A stretch of 64,000 nt of DNA from Pelobates cultripes. Its lineage: Eukaryota > Chordata > Amphibia > Anura > Pelobatidae. The number at the start of each line of letters is the position of its first letter. Position 1 is the stretch's first letter. This document shows, piece after piece, positions 12,536 to 24,093 of the stretch. The notes under the pieces were generated by a model that saw only the letters and a list, made by a program, of their open reading frames with translations, was not told the origin of the DNA and ran no database searches. Position numbers and translations under genes: made by a program. Location of the stretch: NCBI GenBank assembly GCA_933207985.1, contig OW240915.1, forward strand, positions 105,658,090 through 105,722,089, in the 5' to 3' direction.

Positions 12536-13118
12536 CTAAATATTATGGCTACCATTATATGCTATGGGAGCCATTAACAGTAATGTCTGCCGGTAATTCT
12601 GAGTTGTTAATGGTGAGATTTAATGGTTGGGAAACAGCCGCAATTTGCTTAGGCTGGCAACAGTGACAGATGTTTTAGAGAGTAATGACTGCTTGATAAA
12701 AGTCACAGACAGGAAAGGAGTATATAGAACTATATATTTGTTTGAAGAATAGAGAGATATCTTGGAATGTTTGGAATAAGCTGTTACAACAGGGCAAATC
12801 AGTAAAAATCCCAGGTATGAATATTTGTAACTTAAAAAGGCTTACAGGAAGGCTAGTGAAGAAAATAAAACTTTCTAGGAATGATGGTATGACAGAATCA
12901 AAGTGTAGTAAGAAAACAGAAACATGCTTGAAATGTGTTTGCAGTTGTTCTAAATGTGTAATAGATTAATAGAAAACTAACAGGTAAGCACATATAATCT
13001 TAAAAAGCAATGTAACATAACAACAAGTAGAAACAAGACAAGTAAAAGCGCATCAATAAAGCTTTGTGTCTTTGTTTTGCAAATGTTAACATTGTAATTA
13101 AAAACACATTGTTTCTAC
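12536..13118. other. MYRIP intron (3' of the 13119-13199 exon)
   Basis: Intronic sequence on the minus strand, starting with the GT donor at 13117-13118. No repeat boundary or exon is recognised. Confidence 0.5.
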
Positions 13119-13199
13119 CTTGCGTTTGTCTGTAGAATGTGGAGTCACTTCCACAAATACTTCCTTCATTTTCTAAACTTTCATCAATGTAACTTCCTT
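13119..13199 (-). CDS. myrip: MYRIP internal coding exon (27 codons, phase 1-1)
   Basis: This minus-strand exon of 81 bp runs from after a pyrimidine-rich acceptor (CTTTTTCACAG, exon starts AAGGAAG at 13199) to a GTAGAAAC donor (GT at 13117-13118). Joined to the upstream exon it completes a Glu codon and reads ...EGSYIDESLENEGSICGSD then STFYRQTQ. From memory, human MYRIP has a closely similar stretch (ENEGS-I-GSDSTFYRQ) directly after the SHD region. MYRIP (Slac2-c) links Rab27a on secretory granules and melanosomes to myosin VIIa and actin. This segment lies just C-terminal to the Rab27-binding domain. The exon is a multiple of three with equal phases, so skipping it would keep frame. No stop or indel disrupts it. 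Confidence 0.9.
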
Positions 13200-15095
13200 C
13201 TGTGAAAAAGTACAACAACATTTTTTATTAAGCAAAATATTTATAATAAAGTTGAGTCATGGAATATTTGTAAAAAAACAAAACAAAAACAGTGATCAAA
13301 ATTGTTTCCAACCACAATCTTTCACAAACATTACACAGATTGCTCAGAAAATTTCTTGGTACCAAAAAAAAAACAACTATTTAAAAGTTAACTCAGAGCA
13401 GCTCAGTAATACACAAAGGACAAACTTCCAAATAGCAACATTTTACAAAGTTGTACCCAGCATCTGTGCCATTGCTTATAAACCATAGTCATGTTTGGTG
13501 CCCTACTACTATGCAGTTTGCTCCTGACTGATTTGTACCCAGTAATTGTGCCCAGCAAGTATGGCACAGCATACAATGTTAATTCTAATTATGCCACACT
13601 ATGCAGCCCAGCCAAAAAGCCCTGTGGGTCTAGCAAGTGTGCCATAAGCCCATTGGCCCACAAATTCTAACAAGGAATGTTAGTTTACTAAACAAAATAT
13701 CAATATGTTCCTTTTTTTAAAAAGGAAGCATTTATTGAAGAGATAAAATGGAGTGGGGCCAATGGAGCAAACTGTGGCAATGGCATTACTCAAGGGGGGT
13801 GGTTTCTCCTATAATGAGGGCAGGTCTGCTTGAAGCACTGGCATTGGTCAATCAAGCAGACTGAACCACAAAAGGCAGACCATGTGCTGTTTCAGTGCTC
13901 ATGCTACACTTCCCAGGCACAGTTATAATTCAAGCAATTAACTTTGTCTTAAAAACAGATGGGCCACGGGTTTGGGTAAATCTAGTTATAATACACACTA
14001 TTTATATAGCTCACAAGCACATGGGGTAAATCTTGGGCAACAAAGTATATTATTACAAATCACTTCACTTAAAACCCTCTGGTTAGAAAGACAAGGTACT
14101 TTCTACACCATTATCTTTGCAATGATGCTAAATAGTTATGGTGCTTAGAGTAATTCTTTAAATAGGCTAAACCTACATAGTATATATAAAGTATCCTAAT
14201 GGCAAGTTGAATGGCAAGTAAAGCCATGTAAAAGAGGCATGATGAATTGTAGAACTCCTCACATTTTTTATTTTAAATTAAACAGGTAAGCAGGTAAGTA
14301 ACTACTAAATTCAACTACATATCACACAATAAATTATAAGATATGAATGCAAAAAGAGTTTTGTCCCTTATATAGCATAGCACATCTAATGGAGACCAAT
14401 TTATATGCCCTTAGTGATTTAGGAACACTAGAAAACCAATCTAGACGTAGCCCATTTGCTTGCTTATAGGATAATAGGACAACAAGTAATCTTTGCATAA
14501 AGTGGAGAAGTTCTCCAAAAGCCAATATTTTCGACAGTACCTCTTATCTTGATAATTTTCTATGGCTGAAATGTTCTACTGCTACCATGTTAAATGCCAA
14601 GGTTCCAAGAAATGCCTATAATTGTACAAACTGCACATTTGATGTGGCTTGTTGCTGATCTACAGTGGACCTGCAGTGGATATGTTCCACCACAGGAAAT
14701 GTCTCTAATGTTTTATTTTACTACCGCATTGCTTCTCAGGTTAATCAGGGTGACAAATTAGCAGCTGAATTATACCTACAACATGATACCGCCATCGTAA
14801 TAGAAGGCTAGAGAAGTAAGAGTATACAAATAGAAATCCAGCTGGTATACCACCATGTTTTGTAAACTTGGGTTAGGACTCTCCTATTAATTGTGTGCCA
14901 TGTATGTTATTGTATATTAAAATGTTTACTATTTGCACTGTCTTGCCAAATTCTACCGATTGTTTCTGGTCTTTCCACCCCTTTTTTATTCTGTTGGGTG
15001 ACATACCGACTGGGTTTCTATTTGTATAGAGGCATTGAAGAAGGAGTCGTCCCTCTGTGGTTGCACGGTTTCAGTTGAGGTTAGAGTTGTATTTA
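13200..15095. other. MYRIP intron, unique-looking sequence
   Basis: Part of the 7.9-kb intron (13200-21118) between the two recognised exons. I see no bounded repeat, RNA gene or exon here. Confidence 0.6.
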
Positions 15096-15610
15096 CAGTC
15101 ATGCTCAAAAGTTTGCATACCCTTGCAGAAATCGTGACATTTTGGGATTGATTTTGAAAATATAACTGATCGTGCAAAAAAAAAAATTATTTTATTGCAG
15201 TATACTGATCATATGAAGCCATTTATTATCACATAGTTGTTTGGCTTCTTTTTTGCAAAATGTAATTTTAAAAAAATATATATATACAGAGGTTTACTTC
15301 AGTTAATCCAAACTCACACACAAGTTCCCATAGAATAAATGATAAACAGGGAAAAAAAAAATACATTCTGTTTCTCCCAGTGCAGGGTAAAACTCTGATA
15401 TGGGCAAAAGGGAGCAATGGTGTGTGTATGTATAAGTGTACAGCGATAGAGGTATTATAACCTAGTAAGTGTCAATCATTTTATTGAGGCATAGATATTG
15501 TAGTACAAAAAGTAGAAATCAGAGTTAAGATATATGTTAGCATGACAAGAAGAAATGTACAAAATGCAAAATGTGAATAACTCCTTAGTGAATCTGCCTC
15601 ATTTTATGAA

Positions 15611-16067
15611 TTAAAGGACCACTATAGTGCCAGGAAAACATACTCGTTTTCCTGGCACTATAGTGCCCTGAGGGTGCTCCCACCCTCAGGGTCCCACGCC
15701 CGCCCGGCTCTGGAAAGGGGAAAGGGGTTAAACTTACCTTTTTCCAGCGCTGGGCGGAGAGCTCTCCTCCTTCTCTCCTCCTCCGTTCCGCCCCGTCGGC
15801 TGAATGCGAACGCGCGGCAAGAGCTGCGCGCGCATTCAGCCGGTCACATAAGAAAGCATCATCAGTGCTTTCCTATGGACGCTGGCGTGCTCTCACTGTG
15901 AAAATCACAGTGAGAAGCACGCAAGCGCCTCTAGTGGCGGTCAATGAGACAGCTACTAGAGGCTTTGGGGGAAGGCTTAAAAAAAAATGGGTTAACCCTA
16001 GAAGGACCTGGCACCCAGTCCACTTCATTAAGCTGAAGTGGTCTGGGTGCCTAGAGTGGTCCTTTAA
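15611..16067. mobile_element. T2/Kolobok-type MITE
   Basis: Ends are TTAAAGGACCACTATAGTGC (from 15611) and GTGGTCCTTTAA (to 16067): TTAA duplication plus AGGACCAC inverted termini. The TTAAAGG end is the hallmark of Xenopus T2 MITEs, which are linked to Kolobok transposases. Internal hairpins are present near 15630-15660 and 15890-15925. The ORFs over it (15674-15901, 15865-16074) are incidental. Its closest relative here is 56919-57352. Confidence 0.85.
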
Positions 16068-16272
16068 GTTATAAGCTGGCTATACAGGCATTGTTACATA
16101 TAACATTTGACTGTATTTCTTGTTCTGGTGCATAGGTTAGGGGTGTGCATTGGTATGTTGTTGCAAAGTAGGCACTCTATTCTATGTTCCTGTTCGACTC
16201 TGTGCTGGCATTTAAACGTTAACAACCTAATCAACTTTAAACATGGCTAAGCTGTAGTGTTAAGTAGAGGAG

Positions 16273-17487
16273 TGTGGCGAAAATAACCTCGACACTGGGT
16301 TTTGGAGGGGCCCGTTTGCCAGCCTTTTGCCCCAGGATTATGGGCCCTGCAAAATGACAGACCAAAAAAAAAAAAATTACTTTCATGGGAAAATGTGGCT
16401 CTTCCCCTCCCCCTTTTTCCTGTCCTATTGTTCTCCAGCAGGGCGTTGTCCCAGGGACACTGCCAGACCAGTTGAAACTGGCTGCTTTGTCCCTCCTCAA
16501 TCTCCCATCAGCCCTTGCTATTGTTTAACCCCTCAGGTTCGTGAGATCTGAGCGCTTTTCGGACATATTGAGCGCTCAGATCCAATCTGACAATATGTTG
16601 GACATATAGGTTAAACATTGTATTATAAGAGTTATGTATTTTTATGTGGTTTTTGTAACAGTTTTTGACTTATATTTCCTGTACCTGGAGATAATTAAGT
16701 GACCACAGCCACTTAGGCCAATTATCTCCAGGATAGAGGAGAAGATAAACCGGCCGCACAGCCTAAACCTGTGGAACTATTTTGGGCATGAAAGCCATGC
16801 TTGCGGTCGGTCAAATATGACTTCCAGGAATTTCTTGAACCCATGCTCTGATTTTTGGATATGTTGTTCACCCAGATTATGGGGATATGTGGTGTTTTGG
16901 GGTGTTTTCTGTGTTTTGTAAAAAATGTGTGTTTTCTGCCTGTGGGTAATTAAGTTATGCCATTGTGTTTGTTAATTGTATCACAGGCAGGGGGGAGGGT
17001 TTGTGTACATTATCTGTGAGTGTCTATCTGTACAAACCTGTTTTGATTGGCTTTGTAACTTTGTATCCTGTGTTCCACAAGGTCCACGTGGGTGGTAACG
17101 TTGTGGGAAAAACCTGTATATAAGAGATAATAAACCCTCAGACTGCTGAGTTCCTGTTTTAACCTCAACATAGAGCCTTGTGTCATGTGTGGGGGGAAAA
17201 GGCTGCTTCTACACTGGGGATTGCTATATACTCCCCCATCATGACTAAGCTCTTTTAATAGCTTGTTCCTTCTTAGCTCTCTGAAGGAAGAGAGATTCAC
17301 CCACTGGAGCCTGGAGCCTTGTCGTAGGTCCAGGGTGGGTAGGAGACAGTGAGACTCCAACCAAGCTGCGGCGGTTCATGGGGTCTGCAGTGCTTATGGT
17401 GTCAAGTGAAGTGCTTGGAGCCCTCGGGAAGCACTACGAGCTACATCAACGGAGGTACCCAGTAGGGGTGCCAGGTGATCCATTACA
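16273..17487 (+). mobile_element. Solo LTR, family A, copy 1 (1.2 kb)
   Basis: It runs TGTGGCGAAAATAACC to CCATTACA with TG...CA ends. It matches in reverse complement the repeats at 45665-46690 and 32993-33432. In this orientation a TATA-like GTATATAAGAGA near 17116 is followed by AATAAA near 17130, consistent with U3-R. The flanking 5-mers AGGAG and GGGTG differ at two positions, so the target duplication is decayed or absent. There is no internal coding region, so this is a recombined solo LTR. Retrovirus versus Ty3 origin is undecided. Confidence 0.75.
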
Positions 17488-18810
17488 GGGTGTAAAGCTC
17501 AATATACAATAATCTATGCTCAGAAGGATATCATGCTGTCATCACTGAGTGCTTAGCTCTAATAGATAACACATGCAGTATACAACTTCTAGATATATCA
17601 ATTGTCAAAATGTCAGATGCCCAACAGTGTGCTAAAAAAACAACCAAAATAAAATTGAATAAAGTAAGCATAAAAACAACATGTTAAACGAAGATTAATA
17701 TATGCCACTGGGGTTTCTTAAGGAAAGCCTGCTCCACAGACTTGCTTGAAAAGGCATGCAAATAGGCTTGTTGAGTCCTCTGGGTTTGGCTCATTCCTGC
17801 CTCCGACTGAGGTGAAGTGAGTGCAGAGTCCTTTGAGGTGCCATTCCGCCAGCCCCGGGCATTACATGAGCCTACCACTTGTGCTCCCAGTTCAGGTACC
17901 ACTAATGGCTGAAAACGGAGATCCTGGCTAGGGTGTTGTGCCCAGGAGTGGGGCTGTGATTCGAGGAGTGTCCCCTGCGGTCCCAAAGCCCAGAAAAGCA
18001 GTCGGGGAGACTGGGCCTAGGGTCCAGGTATGAAGGCCAGGGTAGTCATCTTTGCTCCATTGGTTGTCTGCGTTGTTTAGGTGATAGGAGTTGGAATGTC
18101 TCTGATGTAAAGGCTGTCTGTGTGTAGTTAGTTCAGCTGCGCCCAGTGTAGGCCACGCAGTCGCCATTTTGTCGGTTTAGCACAGGAGTCCGAACGCTGG
18201 GTAACCTATGCATGGATGGTCTGCATAACAAAAGCTCCCTCCAGTGGGGACCAGGATTACCCCAGCCGGTCCATAGGGTGGGGGATCAGGGCCTGTGAGG
18301 GGTGTCACAGGGCTGTTATGTGGCAGCCAGGTATATGAACGTCTGCCCCACTTCTCTCCCAAGTAGGCCGCGTGCTCCAAAGCTTCGTAGTACCCACAGG
18401 GGTCTCAAAACCCCTGATCTTGGAGTCCACAGCAGCACCAACAACTGCCTGCACACTTGATTAAATTACACTGCTTGGATGTTAGCCGTGAGTCCAGAAT
18501 TTCAATTTAAAAGGCCACATTCTGCAGGAGCCTCTTCAGCATACGACCAGTCAGCATGGCTGTCAGGCCCCACCCTCGTTTGGCTCCTTTTTAAATCATA
18601 ATGATAACATAAATCACCCAAATGGTCCTGATCAAAAGTTTACATACTCTTAAATGTTTGGCCCTGTTACAGACACACAGGTTAAAATGGCAATTAAAGA
18701 TAAATTCCCACACATGTGGCTTATTAAATTGCAATTAGTGTCTGTATATAAATAGTCAAAGAGTTTGTTAGCTCTTACAAGGATGCACTGAGCAGGCTAG
18801 ATACTGAGCC

Positions 18811-18987
18811 ATGCAGAGCAGAAACGAACTGTCAAAAGACCTGCGTAAGAAGGTAATGGAACGTTATAAAGATGGATAAAGATATAAAAATACATCCAAA
18901 GCCTTGAAAATGCCAGTCTGTACTGTTCAATCGCTTATTAATAAGTGGACAATTCAGGGATATCTTGATACCAAGCCAAGGTCAGGT
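18811..18987 (+). pseudogene. Tc1 transposase N-terminal fragment
   Basis: From the ATG at 18811 the frame reads MQSRNELSKDLRKKVMERYK, then a stop, then SKALKMPVCTVQSLINKW and LDTKPRSG. This is the paired-like DNA-binding domain of Tc1 transposases (two helix-turn-helix units). It continues after the LTR insertion at 19505-19700 as decayed sequence. It is not functional: stop after DG, and no catalytic domain. Confidence 0.8.
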
Positions 18988-19500
18988 TGTCATGGTTCTC
19001 ACTGTGAAATCCAGACGGCCAGGCGTGGCCACCCCACATGTGCCAGATGGGCACTGGACCTGCTATACTGCCTCTAAGCCACAGCAGATTCTATTATTTT
19101 GAGTAATTCTATCCTTGTTATACCTGGCTATGTCTGCAGCACTGGGGGCTGGACTTCTTCTGGGGATATTACCTGTGCTTTAGCTTAGGCAGATCGCTCA
19201 TCAACCGGGTATTTAAGGACTGCCTCGCCCTGGGAACTTGGTCAGTTCTTGGACTCTGGTGAACACGTGTAGTTCCTGTTTTCTTGTCTCCTGAACTTGT
19301 TCTCCTGATAGACCCAGGCTTCTGACCTTGGCCCCACCCTCTATTTATCCTGATCTCTGGCTTTCCTCTGACTTCTGTTTGTGACCTTGTCTGTACTGCG
19401 TATTGCAGCACCTTTCCTGCACAGCCCCGTGCACAGATTTACAGTCCAGGTGGCTTCTTACCTGGTCACCTTGGACCGTGTTTATCTGCATGAGCGAACA
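18988..19500 (+). mobile_element. Solo-LTR-like insertion in Tc1 transposase
   Basis: This 513-bp block starts TGTCATGGTTCTCAC and ends GAGCGAACA. It cuts the Tc1 sequence between CCAAGGTCAGG and GACCAAGAAAG, which are adjacent in intact Tc1 copies. A TATTTAA near 19209 could serve as a TATA element. Flanking 5-mers (CAGGT/TATCT) do not match well, so ends may be off by a few bases. No ORF of note. Its length and TG...CA ends suggest a Ty3/gypsy-type LTR. Confidence 0.5.
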
Positions 19501-19708
19501 TATCTGACCAAGAAAGATTTCAACCACAACTGCCAGAAAAATGGTTCAGGATACAATTAAAAACACACAGGTAACCTCAGGAAAAATAGACAGTTTGGTT
19601 GTTTCAAAGAACACAATATGATGATACTTGAACAAAAATGAGCTGCATGGTCGAGTTGCCAGAAAGAAACCTTTATTGTGCCAATACCACAAAAAAGCCT
19701 GCATTTTT

Positions 19709-20454
19709 TACATCAATGGGAATTAATTTACTTTAGACCATCAGGCCACCAATATTCAGAAACCTGTGATCTAACATGTAAAGATTAATGTTGTGTAGAA
19801 TCTTTTATACCCTGGCTGTTGTGTGTTCCCCCCCCCCCAATTAAATGAAAGAGAAATTAAAGAGCTGTGATGACAAACGGTGCATTAGTAGTCCTATTTC
19901 ATTCTAGGAATAATGGACAGATTTATTCAAGTGTTCTGTTAAATGTGATGCAAAAATATAAAATAGGAGGCAAAAATGCTTGATTCTTACAAACTGTTTT
20001 TGGGATTTTGGGAGATTTGGTTACAGAATTGTTGTTGTTTTTTTGTTTTGTCCTAAGTCGCTGTAAAGGGCAGCCGATAATGTTACCATATTTATAACAA
20101 CTAGTCAATGAGTAATGGCACTGAACATGGGAAATGCATTATTTAAACAATGAGTGTCTATAATACCACAGGCTGTAGCTTGGCTTCATGTACCTTTGCA
20201 TTGGATCGGATATGGACATTATACTTTATGAGCTACTGAGGCACAGAAACCAGGAAAGCTTACTTTTCCATTTGGTAGTTATCATATTAAGATGTGTCAA
20301 ACTGCTGTTTCACTATATTGTTATATTATAAGGCAGAGGTTATGAACCGAGTTTTAAAGGCACAGTAATATTCAAGGATTAAGGTATTCGCCAATCCCAT
20401 GCCAAAGGGCATATTGACCTAACCAAACGTATTGCTGTACATTGAGCCTTTATA
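19709..20454. other. Intronic spacer
   Basis: Mixed intronic sequence with no recognised feature. Confidence 0.4.
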
Positions 20455-20991
20455 TTAAAGGGACTCTCCAGTGCCAGGAAAACAAATCCTTTTTCCTGGC
20501 ACTGCAGAATCCTGCAGTGACTCCCTCCCGTCCCCCATCCCATGTTGTTGAAGGGGTTAAAACCCCTTCAGTGACTTACCTGAATTCACCGCCGATGTCC
20601 CTTGGTGATGGGTCAGGCTCTGCCCACGTCAGCCGGCGGGGGAGACCTAATGCGCATGCGTGGCAATGGCCGGGCGCGCGCATTAGACCTCCCCTTAAAA
20701 AATAATTATTCAATGCTTTCCTATGGGGATTCGGGTGACACTGGAGGTCCTCATGCTTAGTGTGAGGACGTCCAGCGTCATTAAAACACTTTTCATGGTT
20801 TAAGAACCCGGTAGTCCCTCTAGTGGCTGTCTGATAGACAGCCACTAGAGGAGGACTTAACCCTGCAAGGTAATTATTGCAGTTTATAAAAACTGCAATA
20901 ATTACACTTGCAGGGTTAAGGGTGATGGGAGTTGGCAACCAGAGCACTACAATAGGCAGAAGTGGTCTGGGTGCTTGGAGGTTCCCTTTAA
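20455..20991. mobile_element. T2/Kolobok-type MITE, 537 bp
   Basis: Ends are TTAAAGGGACTCTCCAGTGC and GAGGTTCCCTTTAA. An internal hairpin at about 20840-20920 (CCCTGCAAGGTAATTATTGC and its complement) is shared with the truncated copy at 43633-44010. No ORF of its own. It lies 127 bp from the 3' end of the 21119-21255 exon. Confidence 0.85.
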
Positions 20992-21118
20992 GGATTATTA
21001 TTTATCCAACATCTAGGGAATTAGCAATAATGAAGATGGTAGCTGATAACACTACATATATTTAGTTGATCTATTTAACAGAACAAAAAAAATTAAGAGT
21101 ATTTTAAAAACACCTTAC

Positions 21119-21255
21119 CTGTAATGTCTGCGCAGGCGCCACTCTCCAATCTATGCTTCCTGTACAAATTCTTTAGAACCTTGGCGCTACCAAAACGCTT
21201 GAATCGACTCTTCACATTGTTGTAATACCATTCTAGAGATTGAGTCCTCAAAAGT
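21119..21255 (-). CDS. myrip: MYRIP coding exon: end of Rab27-binding SHD
   Basis: This minus-strand exon of 137 bp follows a good acceptor (TGTTTTCTTTCCTAG at 21256-21270) and ends at a consensus donor, ACAG|GTAAGG (GT at 21117-21118). The frame is fixed by the preceding phase-2 intron and gives 45 whole codons: [45 protein letters not shown]. The W-Y-Y / [10 protein letters not shown] block is SHD2, the part of the Slac2/Slp effector domain after the FYVE-type zinc finger that contacts Rab27. [10 protein letters not shown] matches MYRIP rather than melanophilin, from memory. The exon is undisrupted, and its split Glu codon joins exactly with the exon at 13119-13199. The zinc-finger and start exons were not found up to 64000. 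Confidence 0.93.
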
Positions 21256-22390
21256 CTAGGAAAGAAAACAAAGTAAAATAATCAGTACCCGATAACTGAT
21301 TATGATAAAGGATATTTGTATGAAAATGGTCTACATATCATATTAGTTAGCTTTAAATATCACAGCCTGTGTAGAATGGACTCAGTGAAATAGTTTTGGT
21401 TCCAAACACTCCTGTTCAATTTCAGAGTCTACAAAATAACCACACATTCTTTTTACAATAAATTTTACAAACAGCTAAGAAACAAACATACACTGTTATT
21501 CGCTAATCTCCCAATGATAGAAAATTTTAATCTAAATGGCAAAACTCATTTTATCCATACATTTTATAGTTTTATAGTATGCGGATATTAAATATATATG
21601 ATCTGACATATAAAACATTTATAAAATCTCACTATTTTGTGAGACATATATAACATACTTAAACACAATTAAACAAAAATAGAGCAATAGCCCCATGTGC
21701 ATGTTCTGATAACATTTTGTGAAACATTGCAATTTATAAACTTTTCTTGTGATATATTTTCTTTTTAGGCAGTGCAGCAGATTTTCAGTATAGCAAGTAT
21801 ATTTTTGAAAAGTAGAATTTTACTAAGAGCCTCTAAACACTTTATTTTTTTTGGGGGGGGGAGGGGTGGGGGCAATACTTAGTATTATTTTTTGTGTGCA
21901 CTTTCCCACCATTATATAGTATCTGTGTAAACCTTTTTGACATGAAAAGAGGGCCTTCTATTAGATGGTGCCATGTTACCTCACTTTGTTCACGGAAGAG
22001 TGAATTGAACAATGCTTGCCTAAGGAGCTAAATTGGAGACACTGTCCTAACAACCTAGCTTTCCAACTTCTCTTGTGTGGCCCCCAAAAATCCCAAAATA
22101 ATAACTTTGCTGACTTTTTTCCAATTCTACTAGTTTGATCTAAAATGTGAAATTCACTCTGATACCTATATAACTTACACTTTAGTGAATTATCCAGTCT
22201 GTGAAAAGCACATTTTAGACACTGTGACCATGGTTTTGAGTTTATCTGGGGTGCAATGTGCTAGACTATCCTGGTGGCTGTTTACATTTGGCAACAGGAC
22301 TGTAGTACAATCTTATTTAATAGTCAAACAGCAAATGCTCAGTGTCTATTCATATGCAAGAAGGCATATCAATTATGTTGGAGCTGTGTT
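21256..22390. other. MYRIP intron (5' side of the 21119-21255 exon)
   Basis: Intronic sequence with a pyrimidine tract next to the acceptor. It has a G-rich run at 21852-21871. No exon or bounded repeat is recognised. Confidence 0.5.
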
Positions 22391-22446
22391 ATTATTATTG
22401 TTATTATTATTACTATTATTAATAATAATAATAATAATAATAATAA
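22391..22446. repeat. Trinucleotide microsatellite (TTA)n/(TAA)n
   Basis: Imperfect TTA/ATT units switch to TAA/AAT units, so the two halves are complementary and can fold. Confidence 0.95.
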
Positions 22447-22479
22447 CCTGTTAACAGGTTTCCTTTCCCACACCTCACC

Positions 22480-22735
22480 AACCCACTTTGCTTCCTCTCC
22501 TGCAACTGTGCATCTAGAACAAATTAAGCCTTCATTGTAAACTCTTCTTGCAACCTACTACCCTTTGCATTGCGGCATTTTACCCCACTCCTCTTAGAAT
22601 GTAAGCATGTTCGAGTAGGGACCTCAACACCTTCTGTTCCTATATGTCCGACCTGTCTTGTGGCAACTTCTTGTTTGGTAGCCCATCTATTGTAGAGCTC
22701 TGTGGAATTTGTTGGAACTTTAATAATAATCAGTT
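22480..22735 (+). repeat. Dispersed SINE-like repeat, copy 1
   Basis: It contains TAGAATGTAAGC...GAGTAGGG, TCTGTTCC, and CTGTGGAATTTGTTGGAAC ending in AATAATAAT. The same order (TGTAAGC, GAGCAGGGCCCTC, GGAATATGCTGG, AATAAT tail) occurs at 33850-34022. This layout is common in frog introns and 3' UTRs. I cannot name the family. Confidence 0.5.
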
Positions 22736-23633
22736 AAGATGTATCGTCAACGTGAACACAAAGAGGAGTTTTAAAAATATATGACACTAAGTTATTATTT
22801 TACAATACATTTTCAAACAGAGCCGTTAATTTTTTTTGGCACATTGCCTATACATGAAATGTAACCATTGTACTTGGTATTAACCAAATATATGGGCACT
22901 TGGATGATGAATTTTAGCTTCTGTTTTGTATATTGTTATTTTGTCATAACCAGACAATATGTGGCTAGAATCGTTAATGAATCCATGCGCATAATGGATG
23001 CAGTCTACATAAGGCCAGTGGGCCATCAGTCAGCACGAATATGTTCATGTTTTACTTGTATTGTAACTCATCCAATTATGCTGAACAATTGTGCTGAAAT
23101 GAAAATGCAATTAATTTGTCTTTGAGAAATTGTCTGCAAAACAAACACATAATGTTAAGAGAGTAAAAGCCAGAATGCATTCTACTAAATGTAAGCTGTA
23201 TAGGTAAACATGACTAAACTACATAAATAATAACCATTAGTAAAGGATTTCTGTGAAAAATAATATTAAAATAAAATAAAGGAAATAACATGGTCAGAAT
23301 CTCTTATAAATGTAGTAGAATTTGTAGCTGCTAGCCTTTTACGTGGGACATATAGACAGCTTAGAGTAATTTCCATAAACACATTTGTGCATTTTAAAAT
23401 TGCATACTGGGAGTTTACATATGTATGACAAAATTTACACACCCCACCATTGGACAAAAATAAGTGCATCTTGCAGCCATATAGTAGATAACTTCCTAAA
23501 CTCTTACCCTTGTCGGATTGCTATATTTAAGTGTACCAAATTAGGAAATGGTTTAGTCCTTTTTGGCATCTTTAAATTAATCCCACAAGGATTAGGGAGT
23601 TAGCTACTTTATAATGTTTGCCTTTCATTCAAT
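22736..23633. other. Intronic spacer
   Basis: AT-rich sequence without recognised genes or repeats. Confidence 0.4.
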
Positions 23634-24093
23634 TTTACTGATACTAAGTAAAAATTACTTAGTATTAGTAAATAAGAGAGGTTAAATCCTCCCTCCTGCC
23701 TCTACCCACCATGCCATGAGCAGGGCATGTCTACTATACAGTAAGTGTTTTTTCGCTGCAATAAATAAAGACAAGTGACTGGGCAGCTATTTCCCATATA
23801 CTAATGTGGGGAAAATATTGACCCCCAAGGGTGGGGGGGGAATGGGGGACATAGAAAGCGAGTAGGAGCAGCTTCTATTTTTAAATATTACAAGGAGGTA
23901 ACCGCTCCACTGTAATAAACTAAAACAAACAAAAGGAGAATGAAAAGCACAGTAAAAATGTCGTCCAACAAGCCATTTGTTCTTTATTTAATTTGGTGTA
24001 ATTTCTATTTGTTCATTTGTCTTTAGGACAAATTACTGAATTGCCGAAAATTTGTACGAAAACCTGTTAGTCCGAAAACTAATGCCAGAGTCT
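23634..24093. mobile_element. Partial hAT-like element (palindrome family)
   Basis: It opens with the palindrome TACTGATACTAAG / CTTAGTATTAGTAAA and carries 'gagcagggcatgtctac' and 'gactgggcagcta' stretches shared with 28824-30385 and 35020-36595. It ends near 'ttgccgaaaatttg' and 'gtccgaaaactaatgcc'. No ORF and no intact termini. Confidence 0.5.

Larger units (their letters stand above)
15254..18577 (-). mobile_element. 3.3-kb retroelement-like insertion in Tc1, itself carrying two later insertions
   Basis: It is flanked by a 15-bp direct repeat, GTTTGGCTTCTTTTT at 15239-15253 and GTTTGGCTCCTTTTT at 18578-18592 (14/15 match). That is the size of a retrotransposon target duplication. Subtracting the MITE and solo LTR inside leaves roughly 1.65 kb. 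The right part (17690-18577) is GC-rich and reads like a retroelement 5' region on the minus strand, but I recognise no protein domain. Orientation is inferred. Confidence 0.55.
15096..19708 (+). mobile_element. Tc1-type transposon copy, 3'-truncated and twice interrupted
   Basis: TA (15094-15095) is followed by the Tc1-type terminus CAGTCATGCTCAAAAGTTTG. The left part runs to about 15253, is interrupted until 18578, then resumes with the same GTTTGGCTCCTTTTT sequence. It continues through the transposase start and is interrupted again at 18988-19500 before its last recognisable stretch (CCACAAAAAAGCC) near 19705. The right half of the transposase, including the catalytic DDE region, and the right inverted repeat are missing. 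It sits in the MYRIP intron in the opposite orientation to the gene. Confidence 0.8.

Noticed and set aside
1..13118. Next downstream MYRIP exon
   Set aside because: No minus-strand frame with the expected coiled-coil-like Ala/Glu-rich sequence and splice sites was found; presumed left of the window.
15674..16074. ORFs in GC-rich sequence
   Set aside because: They lie within a non-coding T2-type MITE bounded by TTAA.
16529..16550. TTAACCCCTCAGG resembling the piggyBac-type terminus
   Set aside because: It is internal to the family-A LTR, where the other copy has no such end, and no partner end exists.
20442..20947. ORFs of 87 and 123 codons
   Set aside because: They lie within a T2-type MITE.
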